64,000 bases of DNA. Source: Leifsonia aquatica (GTDB lineage Bacteria; Actinomycetota; Actinomycetes; Actinomycetales; Microbacteriaceae). A program made the position numbers and the translations under genes. The DNA is taken from positions 1,550,001 through 1,614,000 of the forward strand of contig NZ_JACHVP010000001.1 in NCBI RefSeq assembly GCF_014190775.1, given 5' to 3'. This document shows, in pieces, positions 1 through 8,450 of this stretch. The notes under the pieces are model-generated. The model was not told the DNA's origin. It saw only the letters and a program-made list of their open reading frames with translations, and searched no databases. Each line of letters starts with the position of its first letter. Position 1 is the first letter of the stretch.

Positions 1-618
1 GAGGTGCTCACCGCGAGCACCGGGGCCGAGGCGCTGTCGGAGGCCGTGGAGCACCACCCCGATCTCGTCATGCTGGACCTCGGGATGCCGGAGCTGAACG
101 GCATCGAGGTGATCGAAGGCCTGCGCGGCTGGTCGACGGTCCCGATCCTCGTCGTCTCGGGCCGCACCGGCTCGGCCGACAAGGTCGACGCGCTCGACGC
201 GGGGGCCGACGACTACGTGACCAAGCCGTTCGCCGCCGACGAGCTCCTCGCCCGCATCCGCGCCCTCACCCGTCGGCAGACCGGCGGGACCGACGAACCC
301 GTCGTGACCTTCGGGGGCGTGAGCGTCGATCTGGCGGCCCACCAGGTCACCCGCGCCACCGCGGAGGGGTCGGAGCACGTGCGCCTGACCCCGACCGAGT
401 GGGCGATCCTGGAGGTGCTGCTGCGCAATCCACGCCGGCTCGTCACCCGGCAGGCGCTGCTCACCCAGGTCTGGGGACCGCAGTACACGAGCGACACCGG
501 CTACCTGCGGCTGTACCTCGCGCAGCTGCGCAAGAAGCTCGAACCGGAGCCCTCGCGCCCGCGCTACCTGCTCACCGAGCCCGGGATGGGCTACCGGTTC
601 TCCCCCGATGAGGACTGA
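1..618 (+). CDS. kdpE: KdpE-type response regulator (5' truncated)
   Basis: OmpR/PhoB-family response regulator, most like KdpE, which activates the high-affinity potassium ATPase operon kdpFABC when phosphorylated by KdpD. The reading frame is open from base 1, so the true start lies upstream and only about the last 205 residues are present. Visible are the phospho-acceptor Asp in VMLDLGMPELNG, the switch Lys in TKPFAADEL, and a C-terminal winged-helix DNA-binding domain with LTPTEWAILEVLL and GYLRLYLAQLRKKLE, a typical KdpE recognition region. The sensor kinase and kdp structural genes would be expected just upstream, outside the window. Assignment as KdpE rather than another OmpR-type regulator rests on these receiver and effector motifs. 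Confidence 0.88.
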   Translation, partial: EVLTASTGAEALSEAVEHHPDLVMLDLGMPELNGIEVIEGLRGWSTVPILVVSGRTGSADKVDALDAGADDYVTKPFAADELLARIRALTRRQTGGTDEPVVTFGGVSVDLAAHQVTRATAEGSEHVRLTPTEWAILEVLLRNPRRLVTRQALLTQVWGPQYTSDTGYLRLYLAQLRKKLEPEPSRPRYLLTEPGMGYRFSPDED

Positions 619-920
619 GCCAGCTCCCCCAGGGCGCCGAGCGCCCGCCCGGCGAGAAGCGTGATGACCAGCGCGAGCCCGATCGCGACGGCCGTGGCGG
701 CCATCCAGTAGCCGAGGGACACCGTCGACACCCGGAAGACGTCGTCGACCGTGTCCGCGAACACCGTGTGGCCGAGCGACCAGTACATCGGCTCCGGGAT
801 GATCGACGGGCACACCAGGAGGATGGCGAGGCACGACACGTAGCCGACGACCACGAGCACGAGCACCCAGACGGCGAGCGCGCCGGCACGCGGGACGATC
901 CGGGCGGAACGCTCCTCCAT
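591..920 (-). CDS. Small membrane protein of unknown function
   Basis: A 109-residue protein I do not recognise. It has two clear hydrophobic segments, roughly residues 12-35 (after a short charged N-terminus) and 66-95, separated by a soluble loop, so it is probably an integral membrane protein with both ends on the same side. The ATG is preceded by GGAGCACGGC, a usable ribosome binding site. It starts about 37 nt downstream of the RNase P RNA 3' end on the same strand, with no terminator visible between, so it may be expressed by read-through. Its 3' end overlaps the convergent kdpE end by 28 bp. Confidence 0.6.
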   Translation of the reverse strand: MEERSARIVPRAGALAVWVLVLVVVGYVSCLAILLVCPSIIPEPMYWSLGHTVFADTVDDVFRVSTVSLGYWMAATAVAIGLALVITLLAGRALGALGELAQSSSGENR

Positions 921-956
921 GCCGTGCTCCCCCTCGACCGATGGATCCGTGTGCAG

Positions 957-1330
957 GGAATGGGCCGGCTAGTACGCCGGGTTCTGTCACGACACCGGAG
1001 TGTCGCGGACGGCCATCTCTCTCGGGGCGACGTTGCCGCCGCCCTCCAGCGGTCTACCCGGGGACTCGGCGAGCAGCCTCATCGTCCCCTGTCTGACCTT
1101 GCTCCGGGCGAGGTTTACCGAGCCGACCGGGTCACCCCGGCCGCTGGTGGTCTCTTACACCACCGTTTCACCCTGACCACCGGCCGAAGCCGGTGGCGGT
1201 CTGCTTTCTGTTGCACTGTCTCGCGGGTTACCCCGGGTGGGTGTTACCCACCACCCTGCTCTGTGGAGCCCGGACGTTCCTCGGCGGTCCGCTCTCGCGG
1301 ACCGACGCGACCGTCTTGCCGACCCATTCC
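957..1330 (-). ncRNA. rnpB: RNase P RNA, class A (M1 RNA)
   Basis: Catalytic RNA of RNase P, which trims tRNA 5' leaders. On the minus strand the two ends form a perfect 12-bp P1 helix: bases 1318-1329 (GAAUGGGUCGGC as RNA) pair with 958-969 (GCCGGCCCAUUC, allowing one G-U). Conserved class A elements follow in order: GGGCUCCACAGAGCAGGGUG near the 5' end, ACAGUGCAACAGAAAGCAGA in the middle, the CGGUAAACC stretch, and ACAGAACCCGGCGUA near the 3' end. Length is about 372 nt, normal for Actinobacteria. A -10-like TATCGT lies 7 nt upstream of the 5' end. This RNA fills the otherwise non-coding stretch between 920 and 1378. Confidence 0.96.
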
Positions 1331-1377
1331 GCGGTCAACGATAGCGCAGGGCGTCTGTGCGGCGGATCAGAGTCGGC

Positions 1378-2112
1378 TCAGAGCCCGGACTCCTCGTTGC
1401 GGACCAGGATGGCGCTGCTGTCGGGGCACAGCACGACGTCGTCGGGAGCGGCCCGGCGGATCTCGGCGAGGTCGGAGCCGGTCAGCTTCACGTTGGACCC
1501 CATCGAGACGCCCCGCACCAGGAGCGCGGCGCCGAGGCCGTAGCGGGCGCGCTGGCGCTCGTAGAGGGCCACGAGGTCTTCGGGGAGGGCCGACGCGATC
1601 GTGTGGCGGTCGGCCGCGAGGGCCGAGCGCTGCACCGCGAGCTTGTCGACCTCGGCGTCCCGGGCCGCCTCGAGCGCCTCGGCGCGGGCGGTGAGCTCGG
1701 CGCGCTCGGCGTCGACGGCGGCGAGCGCTTTCTCGAGCTCGTCGACGCGCTCCATGACCGTCAGCTCGATCTCCTCGAGGTCGCCCTGGCGCTTGGCCAG
1801 CGAGGCGAGCTCGGCTTCGAGCGCCTGCACATCCTTCACCGAAGCGGTCTGCTGCACCCGGTCGGTGTCGCGCTTGGTGCGCGCCTCGACCACCGCGACG
1901 TCGGACTCGACGCGCTTCAGCTCGGTGCGGGCGTCCTCCAGCTCACCGGTCGCGGCGATCCAGCGCGCGCGGAGGGACTCGATCTCGGGCTGCAGTGCGG
2001 CCAGCTCCTTCACCTGCGGCAGGGTGGTGACGGCGTGGTCGAGCTGCGCGAGGCGGGTGTCGGCGGACTGCAGGCGCAGCAGTTCGTTCTGGTCGGCGGG
2101 GCTGGCTTTCAC
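1378..2112 (-). CDS. Coiled-coil hairpin protein with degenerate C-terminal zinc ribbon
   Basis: A 244-residue protein of the actinobacterial family usually annotated as C4-type zinc ribbon domain-containing protein (CT398-like coiled-coil hairpin). Residues about 10-170 are predicted to be an antiparallel coiled coil rich in Glu, Leu, Ala and Lys. The C-terminal 45 residues align with the family ribbon ending ILVRNEESGL, but three of the four expected zinc cysteines are missing: the first CxxC position reads VSMGS and the second reads CPDS. Zinc binding is therefore unlikely here. It follows the NIF3-like gene by 40 nt on the same strand, a pairing common in Actinobacteria. Molecular function is unknown. 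Confidence 0.82.
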   Translation of the reverse strand: MKASPADQNELLRLQSADTRLAQLDHAVTTLPQVKELAALQPEIESLRARWIAATGELEDARTELKRVESDVAVVEARTKRDTDRVQQTASVKDVQALEAELASLAKRQGDLEEIELTVMERVDELEKALAAVDAERAELTARAEALEAARDAEVDKLAVQRSALAADRHTIASALPEDLVALYERQRARYGLGAALLVRGVSMGSNVKLTGSDLAEIRRAAPDDVVLCPDSSAILVRNEESGL

Positions 2113-2152
2113 GTGTGGTGCTCCATCTTCGTGGGTGACGGTTTCTCCAGGG

Positions 2153-2971
2153 CTACTGGAGGATGGCGAAGTCCCAGGGGTCGGTGCGCAGCTCGCTCAC
2201 CGCGACCTCCACTCCGGGAAGGGCGGCGCGCAGCTGGCCGGCGGCGGTGTCGAGCCAGAGCCACTCGCTGGCCCAGTGCGAGACGTCGAGCAGGGCGGGA
2301 CCGCCGCCGAGGATCGCCTGCTCCCGCGCCTCGGAGGCCGGGTGGTGACGCAGGTCTGCGGTGATGTAGACGTCGGCCGAGCGGACGGGGTCCGACCCGA
2401 GCAGCGAATCCCCCGCTCCCCCGCAGAGCGCGACTCGGGAGACGGGCTGGTGGTAGTCGCCGGCGGCGCGCACTCCCCCAGCGGTCGGCGGGAGGAGGTC
2501 GGCGAGGGCACGCGCGAGGGCGCCAAGCGTGGTCGGTTCGGGAAGCGTCCCCACCCGGCCGATGCCGGTGACGCCGTCCGCGGCGGGCGAGATCGGTGCC
2601 GTGCCGGTGAGGCCGAGGCGGGCCGCGAGGACGGCGCTGGTGCCGTCCTCGACCACGTCGGCGTTGGTGTGGGCCGCGATGAGGGCGCAGCCTCCCCGGA
2701 TCAGGCGGGCGAGCAGTGCGCCCTTGTAGCGGTCCTCGGCGACGCTCGTGACCCCGCGCAGAAGGAGGGGATGGTGCGCGAGCAGCAGGTCGGCGTTGGT
2801 GCCGACGGCCTCGTCGACCGTGGCCGCGACGACGTCGACGGCCAGCAGGATGCGCTCGACCGGAGCGGCCGGATCGCCGGACAGCAGGCCGGGCGCGTCC
2901 CAGCCCTCGGCGCCGGAGAGCGGCCAGAGCCTCTCGACGGTCTCGCGGACGGAACGGAGGGTGTGCTGCAC
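2153..2971 (-). CDS. NIF3-like dinuclear metal-centre protein (YbgI/DUF34 family)
   Basis: A 272-residue NIF3/YqfO/YbgI-family protein. Members form toroidal hexamers with a two-metal site; a role as GTP cyclohydrolase I type 2 or metal chaperone has been proposed, but the function is not settled. Metal-ligand motifs are visible: LLLAHHPLLLRG around residues 63-74, and AAHTNADVVEDG around 98-109. Length equals the shorter family form without the inserted PII-like domain. The start is a GTG whose position is fixed by a TAGGCT hexamer 7 nt upstream, suggesting a leaderless message. The coiled-coil gene follows on the same strand and is probably co-transcribed. Confidence 0.9.
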   Translation of the reverse strand: MQHTLRSVRETVERLWPLSGAEGWDAPGLLSGDPAAPVERILLAVDVVAATVDEAVGTNADLLLAHHPLLLRGVTSVAEDRYKGALLARLIRGGCALIAAHTNADVVEDGTSAVLAARLGLTGTAPISPAADGVTGIGRVGTLPEPTTLGALARALADLLPPTAGGVRAAGDYHQPVSRVALCGGAGDSLLGSDPVRSADVYITADLRHHPASEAREQAILGGGPALLDVSHWASEWLWLDTAAGQLRAALPGVEVAVSELRTDPWDFAILQ

Positions 2972-2984
2972 GGGATAGAGCCTA
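2969..2984 (-). promoter_or_regulatory. Predicted leaderless start of the NIF3-like gene
   Basis: On the minus strand TAGGCT (2979-2984) is followed by 7 nt and then the GTG start codon (2969-2971). A -10 hexamer at that distance puts the transcription start on or next to the first base of the start codon. No Shine-Dalgarno sequence is present. No good -35 element is seen. Confidence 0.55.
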
Positions 2985-2989
2985 CGGGA

Positions 2990-5092
2990 TCAGGCCGCGC
3001 CCTGCTCCTGGCGTCGCACCGCGCGGGAGCCCGCGACGAGCGGCGTGAGCAGCCCGAGCGCCAGAGCGACGATCACGCCGATGTTGCTGGCGCCGATGCC
3101 CGCCTGCGGGTCGATCCCGAGGAGCCGGAACAGGTACCCCTCCCAGGCCAGCCACGGCAGGTCGGAGCTCACGAGACCGAGCCCGATGACCGACGCGGCG
3201 ACCAGCATCCCGAGGTTCAGCCAGCGCCAGTCCGGGTAGACGCCGCCGGAGACCAGCAGCGACGGCTGATGGAAGCGGCGCACCCGCAGCATCGTCTCCG
3301 CGCCGAAGAGACCGGTCCACGCCGCGACCGGGACCGAGAGCGCGGTCGGCACCCCTCGCACCACGCTGTCGAGATCCGTCACGGTCAATGCCAGCACGAT
3401 CCCGGCGAGCGCGATCGGGCCGCCCGCGGCGACGGTGCTCCAGCGCCGGCCGAGCCGGACCCCGAGCGCGTCGAGCGTGAACCCGGCGGAGTACATGGTG
3501 AGCACGAGGGCCGAGATGAGGCTGAGCCCGACCGCGAGGAGCAGCGGCACCGGATACCAGCCCGGCAGTCCGAGACGGACGAAGCCGGCCACGGGATCGC
3601 TCGCGAGCTGCTCGGCGAGTCCCGGGTGCGACGCGGCGAGGAGTCCGCCGTACGACACCAGGACGAACGGCGGGACGGCCGCGCCGAAGGTCGCCCAGAG
3701 CATCGCCGCTCCGCCGGATGAGCCCGGCCGCTGGTAGCGGGCGACCTCCGCGCTGCTCATCGCCCAGGCGAGCCCGAGGTAGCTGAACACGAGCACGGCT
3801 CCGGTCACCACGTGCGTCCAGAGCGCGTCCGGCACGGCGAGCGCGCGGGCCAGGTCGACGTGCCGCCAGGTCGCCGCGACCAGGACGGCGATGAGCAGGG
3901 CGGACGCGACCGTCAGCACGAGCTGCACCCGGGCGACGAGCGAGTAGCCGTAGAAGGCGATGACACCGGCGACCAGGATCGCCACGATCAGGGCGACCGC
4001 GGTGGGGGTGGCGCGCCCCTGCGCCCAGCCACCGGACACGGCGAGCGACCCCGCGGCCGACCCGGCGAGCCAGAGCAGCACCGCACCCCAGAACAGCTTC
4101 GTGATGAGGGCGAGCACCGTGGGGATCACGTTGCCGCGCACCCCGAACGTCGCACGGGAGACCACCATCGTCGGCTGGCCGCTCCACTTGCCCGCGAGTG
4201 TGCCGAGCCCGAGCGGGAGGAACGACAGCGCCACACCCACCAGCGTCGCCACGAGCAGCTGCCGCAGGCTGAGGCCGAGCGTGAACAGCGTCGCGCCGAC
4301 CCCGAGCGAGATGAGAGACGACGTGCCCGCGAACCAGAGCCAGAACATCCGCGCCGCCCGGCCGACCCGCCGGTCGATCGGGGTCGGCTCGAGGTCCGCC
4401 TCCTCCGGTTCGAACAGCGGGGCGGCGACCGGCTCGGCGCCGAGCAGCACGGTCTCGTCGACGGCGACGCGCGGCGACGACCGCGGGGTGGGAGCCGTCC
4501 CGTGCACATCGTCCGCATCATCGTGGAGGTCCGTGTCGATGTGGTCGCGCGGAGCGCTGATCGGCCCGAGGTCGTGCGTGACGACGGGACCGGTCCCCGG
4601 GAGCGGGGGAAGCACCGGGGCGATCGCGATCACGGGGACGAGGGGAGGCTCGGGCTCGGCCGGGGACGCACGGGGCGCGGTCGGCGGCTCCTCCGTGATG
4701 AGCGGCACGGGCTGCGAGTCCCGCGGTGCGAGCTCGGGCACGACGTACGACAGCGGCTCCGCGCGGGTGGGGGCAGGGGCGACGGGGAGAGGTTCGGGGG
4801 CGGGCGGCTGCGGCTCGGGAGGCTGCGGTGCGGCCGCTCCCACCCAGGCGCTGAACGTCGGCTGCGGCCCCTCCACCTGCCGTCGCACCGGCAGGTCCTC
4901 GAAGCTGATCGCCTGGGTCGGAGGCCCGACCCACTCCTCGTCCTCCGGCTGCGATTCCGGCTCGGGCGACGGCTCCGGCTCCGGCGTCACCGAGACCACG
5001 GGGATGGCCATGGTGATGCGCGCCACCTCCTCCTCGAGGGCGGTGGCGAGCTCGTCGTCGCTGTGTCGCTCGCCGCCGGGGCCGGTCTCCAT
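2990..5092 (-). CDS. NCS1-family nucleobase permease with long disordered N-terminus
   Basis: A 700-residue protein. The C-terminal 450 residues are a multi-pass membrane transporter of the nucleobase:cation symporter-1 type (purine/cytosine permease, CodB-like). The first membrane helix starts near residue 247, and the conserved-looking stretch GQPTMVVSRATFGVRGN lies near 305-321. NCS1 transporters import cytosine, purines, allantoin or related compounds; the substrate here cannot be named. The first about 245 residues are low-complexity and rich in Pro, Glu and Ala, with no hydrophobic segment, so they should be cytosolic and disordered. NCS1 proteins normally have a tail of only 20-40 residues. 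The ATG at 5090-5092 opens the frame. It is divergent from thyA, 66 bp away. Confidence 0.8.
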   Translation of the reverse strand: METGPGGERHSDDELATALEEEVARITMAIPVVSVTPEPEPSPEPESQPEDEEWVGPPTQAISFEDLPVRRQVEGPQPTFSAWVGAAAPQPPEPQPPAPEPLPVAPAPTRAEPLSYVVPELAPRDSQPVPLITEEPPTAPRASPAEPEPPLVPVIAIAPVLPPLPGTGPVVTHDLGPISAPRDHIDTDLHDDADDVHGTAPTPRSSPRVAVDETVLLGAEPVAAPLFEPEEADLEPTPIDRRVGRAARMFWLWFAGTSSLISLGVGATLFTLGLSLRQLLVATLVGVALSFLPLGLGTLAGKWSGQPTMVVSRATFGVRGNVIPTVLALITKLFWGAVLLWLAGSAAGSLAVSGGWAQGRATPTAVALIVAILVAGVIAFYGYSLVARVQLVLTVASALLIAVLVAATWRHVDLARALAVPDALWTHVVTGAVLVFSYLGLAWAMSSAEVARYQRPGSSGGAAMLWATFGAAVPPFVLVSYGGLLAASHPGLAEQLASDPVAGFVRLGLPGWYPVPLLLAVGLSLISALVLTMYSAGFTLDALGVRLGRRWSTVAAGGPIALAGIVLALTVTDLDSVVRGVPTALSVPVAAWTGLFGAETMLRVRRFHQPSLLVSGGVYPDWRWLNLGMLVAASVIGLGLVSSDLPWLAWEGYLFRLLGIDPQAGIGASNIGVIVALALGLLTPLVAGSRAVRRQEQGAA

Positions 5093-5145
5093 GTCGAAAG
5101 ACTACGACTCGCGCCCCGCGGGAGTCAGGGGTGACCGAACGGAAG

Positions 5146-5161
5146 TACCATCGACTCGATG
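5146..5161 (+). promoter_or_regulatory. Predicted leaderless start of thyA
   Basis: TACCAT (5146-5151) lies 7 nt before the thyA ATG (5159). There is no Shine-Dalgarno sequence in the short gap. This matches the -10-plus-start arrangement seen at other genes in the window. Confidence 0.5.
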
Positions 5162-5968
5162 AGCGAGACGATCCCGACCCCGTACGAAGACCTGCTGCGC
5201 GACGTCCTCGCGAACGGCAGCCGCAAGTCGGACCGCACCGGGACGGGCACGCGCAGCGTGTTCGGCCGGCAGCTGCGCTTCGACCTCGCCGAGGGCTTCC
5301 CCCTCATCACGACCAAGCGCGTGCACTTCAAGTCGATCGCGTACGAACTGCTCTGGTTCCTCCGTGGCGAGAGCAACGTCGGCTGGCTGCGCGACAACGG
5401 CGTGACGATCTGGGACGAGTGGGCCGACGAGCGCGGCGAGCTCGGACCGGTCTACGGCGTGCAGTGGCGCTCCTGGCCCGCGCCGGACGGCACGCACATC
5501 GACCAGATCCAGCAGGTCGTCGACACGCTCCGCACCGACCCGGACTCCCGCCGCATCATCGTCTCGGCCTGGAACGTCGCCGACATCCCGAGCATGGCTC
5601 TCGCGCCGTGCCACGCCTTCTTCCAGTTCTACGTCGCCGACGGCAGGCTCTCCTGCCAGCTCTACCAGCGCAGCGCGGACATGTTCCTCGGCGTCCCTTT
5701 CAACATCGCGAGCTACGCGCTGCTGACCCTGATGGTCGCCCAGCAGGTCGGCCTCGAGCCGGGCGAGTTCGTCTGGACCGGCGGCGACTGCCACATCTAC
5801 GACAATCACGTCGAGCAGGTGGAGGAGCAGCTCTCGCGCGATCCGTATCCCGCGCCCGCCCTGCGCTTCGATCGCACCCCCGAGAGCATCTTCGACTACC
5901 GCTTCGAGGACTTCGTCGTCGAGGGCTACCAGCACCACCCGGCCATCCGCGCCGCCGTGGCCGTCTGA
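5159..5968 (+). CDS. thyA: Thymidylate synthase ThyA
   Basis: Converts dUMP to dTMP using methylene-tetrahydrofolate, producing dihydrofolate. It is a cytosolic homodimer. The 269-residue sequence is close to the usual 264. The catalytic Cys lies in [13 protein letters not shown], with nearby RRIIVSAWN and [16 protein letters not shown] for phosphate and nucleotide binding, and [12 protein letters not shown] for the folate and uracil side. The dihydrofolate reductase gene follows after 7 bp, so the product dihydrofolate can be recycled by its neighbour, the usual thyA-folA pairing. Confidence 0.98.
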   Translation: MSETIPTPYEDLLRDVLANGSRKSDRTGTGTRSVFGRQLRFDLAEGFPLITTKRVHFKSIAYELLWFLRGESNVGWLRDNGVTIWDEWADERGELGPVYGVQWRSWPAPDGTHIDQIQQVVDTLRTDPDSRRIIVSAWNVADIPSMALAPCHAFFQFYVADGRLSCQLYQRSADMFLGVPFNIASYALLTLMVAQQVGLEPGEFVWTGGDCHIYDNHVEQVEEQLSRDPYPAPALRFDRTPESIFDYRFEDFVVEGYQHHPAIRAAVAV

Positions 5969-5975
5969 CCCCGGC

Positions 5976-6458
5976 ATGGCACTCGCACTCATCTGGGCGG
6001 AGGCCCACGACCGGGTGATCGGCGCCGACGGCGGCATCCCGTGGCACCTCTCCGAGGACATGCGCCACTTCCGCGAACTCACTGCGGGATCGCCGGTCGT
6101 CATGGGACGGCGCACGTGGGACTCGCTGCCGGAGCGATTCCGTCCGCTCCCCGGGCGCACGAACATCGTGGTGACCCGGCAGCCGGCCTGGTCGGCGCCC
6201 GGCGCGGAGACCGCCCACGGCATCGAGGATGCCCTTGCCCTCGCCACCGGTGCCGAGACGGTCTGGGTGATGGGCGGCGCGCAGCTCTACACCGCGGCGC
6301 TCCCGCTCGCCGACCGGGTCGAGGTCACCGAGGTCGACCTCGCTGTGCCCGGCGACACCCGCGCACCCGAGCTGGGCGAGGGATGGACGGCGGAGCCGGG
6401 CGACTGGCTGGAGTCGGCCTCCGGCCTGCGCTACCGGTTCGTCCGCTACCTCAGGTGA
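5976..6458 (+). CDS. folA: Dihydrofolate reductase
   Basis: NADPH-dependent reduction of dihydrofolate to tetrahydrofolate, closing the cycle begun by ThyA. The 160-residue length is typical of bacterial DHFR. The N-terminal signature reads VIGADGGIPWHLSEDMRHF with the conserved Trp and acidic residue; VVMGRRTWDSLP is the NADPH-binding strand-helix, and VWVMGGAQLY is the second cofactor motif. The ATG lies 7 bp after the thyA stop, so translation is probably coupled. Its 3' end overlaps the convergent DUF1345 gene by 8 bp. Confidence 0.97.
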   Translation: MALALIWAEAHDRVIGADGGIPWHLSEDMRHFRELTAGSPVVMGRRTWDSLPERFRPLPGRTNIVVTRQPAWSAPGAETAHGIEDALALATGAETVWVMGGAQLYTAALPLADRVEVTEVDLAVPGDTRAPELGEGWTAEPGDWLESASGLRYRFVRYLR

Positions 6459-7095
6459 GTCCGGCGACGAGATTCACCGTCGTCGCGAGGATGACCGAAC
6501 CGAACAGATAGGACAGCAGCGTGTGCCGGAGGATCGCCATCCGGATGTACGAGCTGCTGATGTTCGTGTCGGAGACCTGGAACGTCATGCCGAGCGTGAA
6601 CGCCAGGTAGGCGAAGTCGCTGTACCGGGGCGGCTCCTTCTGGTTGAAGTCGATCCCGCCGTCCTTGCGGTAGTACATGCGGGCGTAGCGCAGCGTGTAG
6701 ACGGTGTGGACGAGCGCCCAGGAGAGCCCGACGCTGAGCACGGCGAGGAGCGCCACGAGCAGCTGCGGTGCCCCCTTCAACTGCCGGGCGTCCACGACGA
6801 TGTAGACCACCGCCACGACGGAGGCGACCGAGGCCGCGAGCAGGATCCAATCGCTGACGCGTCGCCCCGGATCCTCCAGGGTCGCGTGGCTGCGCGTCTG
6901 CTCGCCGTCGAGCCGCCAGACCTTCGCCCAGACCCACACGATGTAGACGATGCACGCGCCCGCCCAGCCCGCGATCACGGCGTAATGCCACGCGTCGAGC
7001 AGGCCGACGACGAGGCCGGTCACCACGCCCACGCCGAGGGCCACGAACATCCTCGGGCGCGACAGGGCGCGTCCCTTCTGCACTTCGTCGGTCAC
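6451..7095 (-). CDS. DUF1345 membrane protein
   Basis: A 214-residue integral membrane protein of the DUF1345 family, whose function is not established. Membrane segments are seen at about residues 17-35, 40-58, 83-101, 110-130 and 190-212. The family-typical stretch YSDFAYLAFTLGMTFQVSDT lies between the fourth and last helices. The start is a GTG at 7093-7095 with no obvious ribosome binding site. The gene is convergent with folA and divergent from the aminotransferase gene, so it appears to be monocistronic. Confidence 0.85.
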   Translation of the reverse strand: MTDEVQKGRALSRPRMFVALGVGVVTGLVVGLLDAWHYAVIAGWAGACIVYIVWVWAKVWRLDGEQTRSHATLEDPGRRVSDWILLAASVASVVAVVYIVVDARQLKGAPQLLVALLAVLSVGLSWALVHTVYTLRYARMYYRKDGGIDFNQKEPPRYSDFAYLAFTLGMTFQVSDTNISSSYIRMAILRHTLLSYLFGSVILATTVNLVAGLT

Positions 7096-7144
7096 ACTCA
7101 GGATGTTCGCACACGCTGTCGCCGCGTCGCCCCGCCCGCGCCGC

Positions 7145-7159
7145 TACGATCGGAACGTG
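7145..7159 (+). promoter_or_regulatory. Predicted leaderless start of the aminotransferase gene
   Basis: TACGAT (7145-7150), a 6-nt spacer CGGAAC, then GTG (7157-7159). This spacing puts +1 on the G of the start codon. It is also the reason for choosing this GTG over the upstream in-frame ATG at 7103. Confidence 0.6.
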
Positions 7160-8443
7160 ACTCCTGCGACTCCTCTCACCGACCTGGACACCGAGGCGCT
7201 GCGCGCCGCGCACGCCGAGTTCTCGCGTGCGTACGACGAGCTGAAGGCCTCCGGCCTCGCCCTCGATCTCACGCGCGGCAAGCCCTCGGCCGAGCAGCTG
7301 GATCTCTCGAACGACCTGCTGCACCTCCCCGACGGCGAGTACCGGGATGCCGCGGGCACCGACCTGCGCAACTACGGCGGCCCGAACGGCCTCCCCGAGC
7401 TCCGCTCGATCTTCTCCGACGCCCTCCGCGTCCCCGTGCCCCAGCTGCTCGCGCTCGGCAACGCCAGCCTGACGATCATGCACGACGTCATCGTGCAGGC
7501 CCTGCTGTACGGCGTGCCCGGCGGCGAGCTCCCCTGGGCGGGGCAGTCGATCAGCTTCCTCGCCCCGGTCCCGGGGTACGACCGGCACTTCACGATCTGC
7601 GAGCGCTTCGGCATCCGCCTCATCCCCGTGCCGATGAACGACGACGGCCCCGACATCGAGACCGTCGCGTCCCTCCTCGCCACCGACGACAGCATCAAGG
7701 GCATGTGGTGCGTCCCGGTGTACTCCAACCCCACCGGCGCCGTGTACAGCGAAGAGGTCGTGCGTGCCCTCGTGTCGCTGCCGGCCGCTCCCGACTTCCG
7801 CCTGATCTGGGACAACGCCTACGCGGTGCATCACCTCACCGACAAGCGGCCGGAGCCGATCGACGTGCTCGCCCTCGCGGCCGAGGCGGGCAACCCCGAT
7901 CGCCCGCTGGTCTTCGCCTCCACGTCGAAGGTCACGTTCCCCGGCGCGGGCGTCGCCTTCGTCGGCGGGTCCGAGGCGAACATCGCCTGGCTGCAGCGCA
8001 ACCTCGGCGCCCAGAGCATCGGCCCGGACAAGATCAACCAGTTGCGCCACGCGACGTTCCTGGGCGACGCCGACGGCCTCGCCGCGCACATGGAGAAGCA
8101 CCGCGCGATCATCGCCCCGAAGTTCGACGTCGTCGAGGAGACGTTCCGCACCCGGCTCGCGCCGTGGGGCGGCGGCACCTGGAGCGCTCCGAAGGGCGGC
8201 TACTTCGTCAGCCTCGACGTGCTCGACGGCACCGCCGCGCGCGCCGTGCAGCTGGCGAAGGAGGCCGGGATCGGCGTCACGCCCGCCGGGGCGACGTTCC
8301 CGTACGGCGAGGACCCGCGAGACGCCAACATCCGCATCGCTCCGACGTTCCCGCCGATCGACGAGCTGCGGACCGCGCTCGACGGGCTGTGCACCGCGAT
8401 CCTCCTCGCCGAGGCCGAAGCACTCCTGGCCGAGCGCGGCTGA
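7157..8443 (+). CDS. Class I aminotransferase, aspartate aminotransferase-like (MocR-type fold)
   Basis: A 428-residue pyridoxal-phosphate aminotransferase of the Aminotran_MocR family that includes M. tuberculosis Rv3722c, shown to be the main aspartate aminotransferase there. It has no GntR-type DNA-binding domain, so it is an enzyme and not a regulator. The PLP Lys lies in FASTSKVTFPGAGVAF; other fold motifs are NPTGAVYSEE, IWDNAYAVHH (the Asp that contacts the PLP nitrogen) and DLTRGKPSAEQLD near the N-terminus. Substrate assignment to aspartate/2-oxoglutarate is by family resemblance. A GNAT gene begins 7 bp after the stop, suggesting a two-gene unit. Confidence 0.9.
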   Translation: MTPATPLTDLDTEALRAAHAEFSRAYDELKASGLALDLTRGKPSAEQLDLSNDLLHLPDGEYRDAAGTDLRNYGGPNGLPELRSIFSDALRVPVPQLLALGNASLTIMHDVIVQALLYGVPGGELPWAGQSISFLAPVPGYDRHFTICERFGIRLIPVPMNDDGPDIETVASLLATDDSIKGMWCVPVYSNPTGAVYSEEVVRALVSLPAAPDFRLIWDNAYAVHHLTDKRPEPIDVLALAAEAGNPDRPLVFASTSKVTFPGAGVAFVGGSEANIAWLQRNLGAQSIGPDKINQLRHATFLGDADGLAAHMEKHRAIIAPKFDVVEETFRTRLAPWGGGTWSAPKGGYFVSLDVLDGTAARAVQLAKEAGIGVTPAGATFPYGEDPRDANIRIAPTFPPIDELRTALDGLCTAILLAEAEALLAERG

Positions 8444-8450
8444 CCGCGCC

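Noticed and set aside
4-6. GTG at position 4 as the start of the response regulator
   Set aside because: The receiver domain lacks its first strand and acidic pocket if started there; the frame is open to base 1, so the gene is truncated by the window edge.
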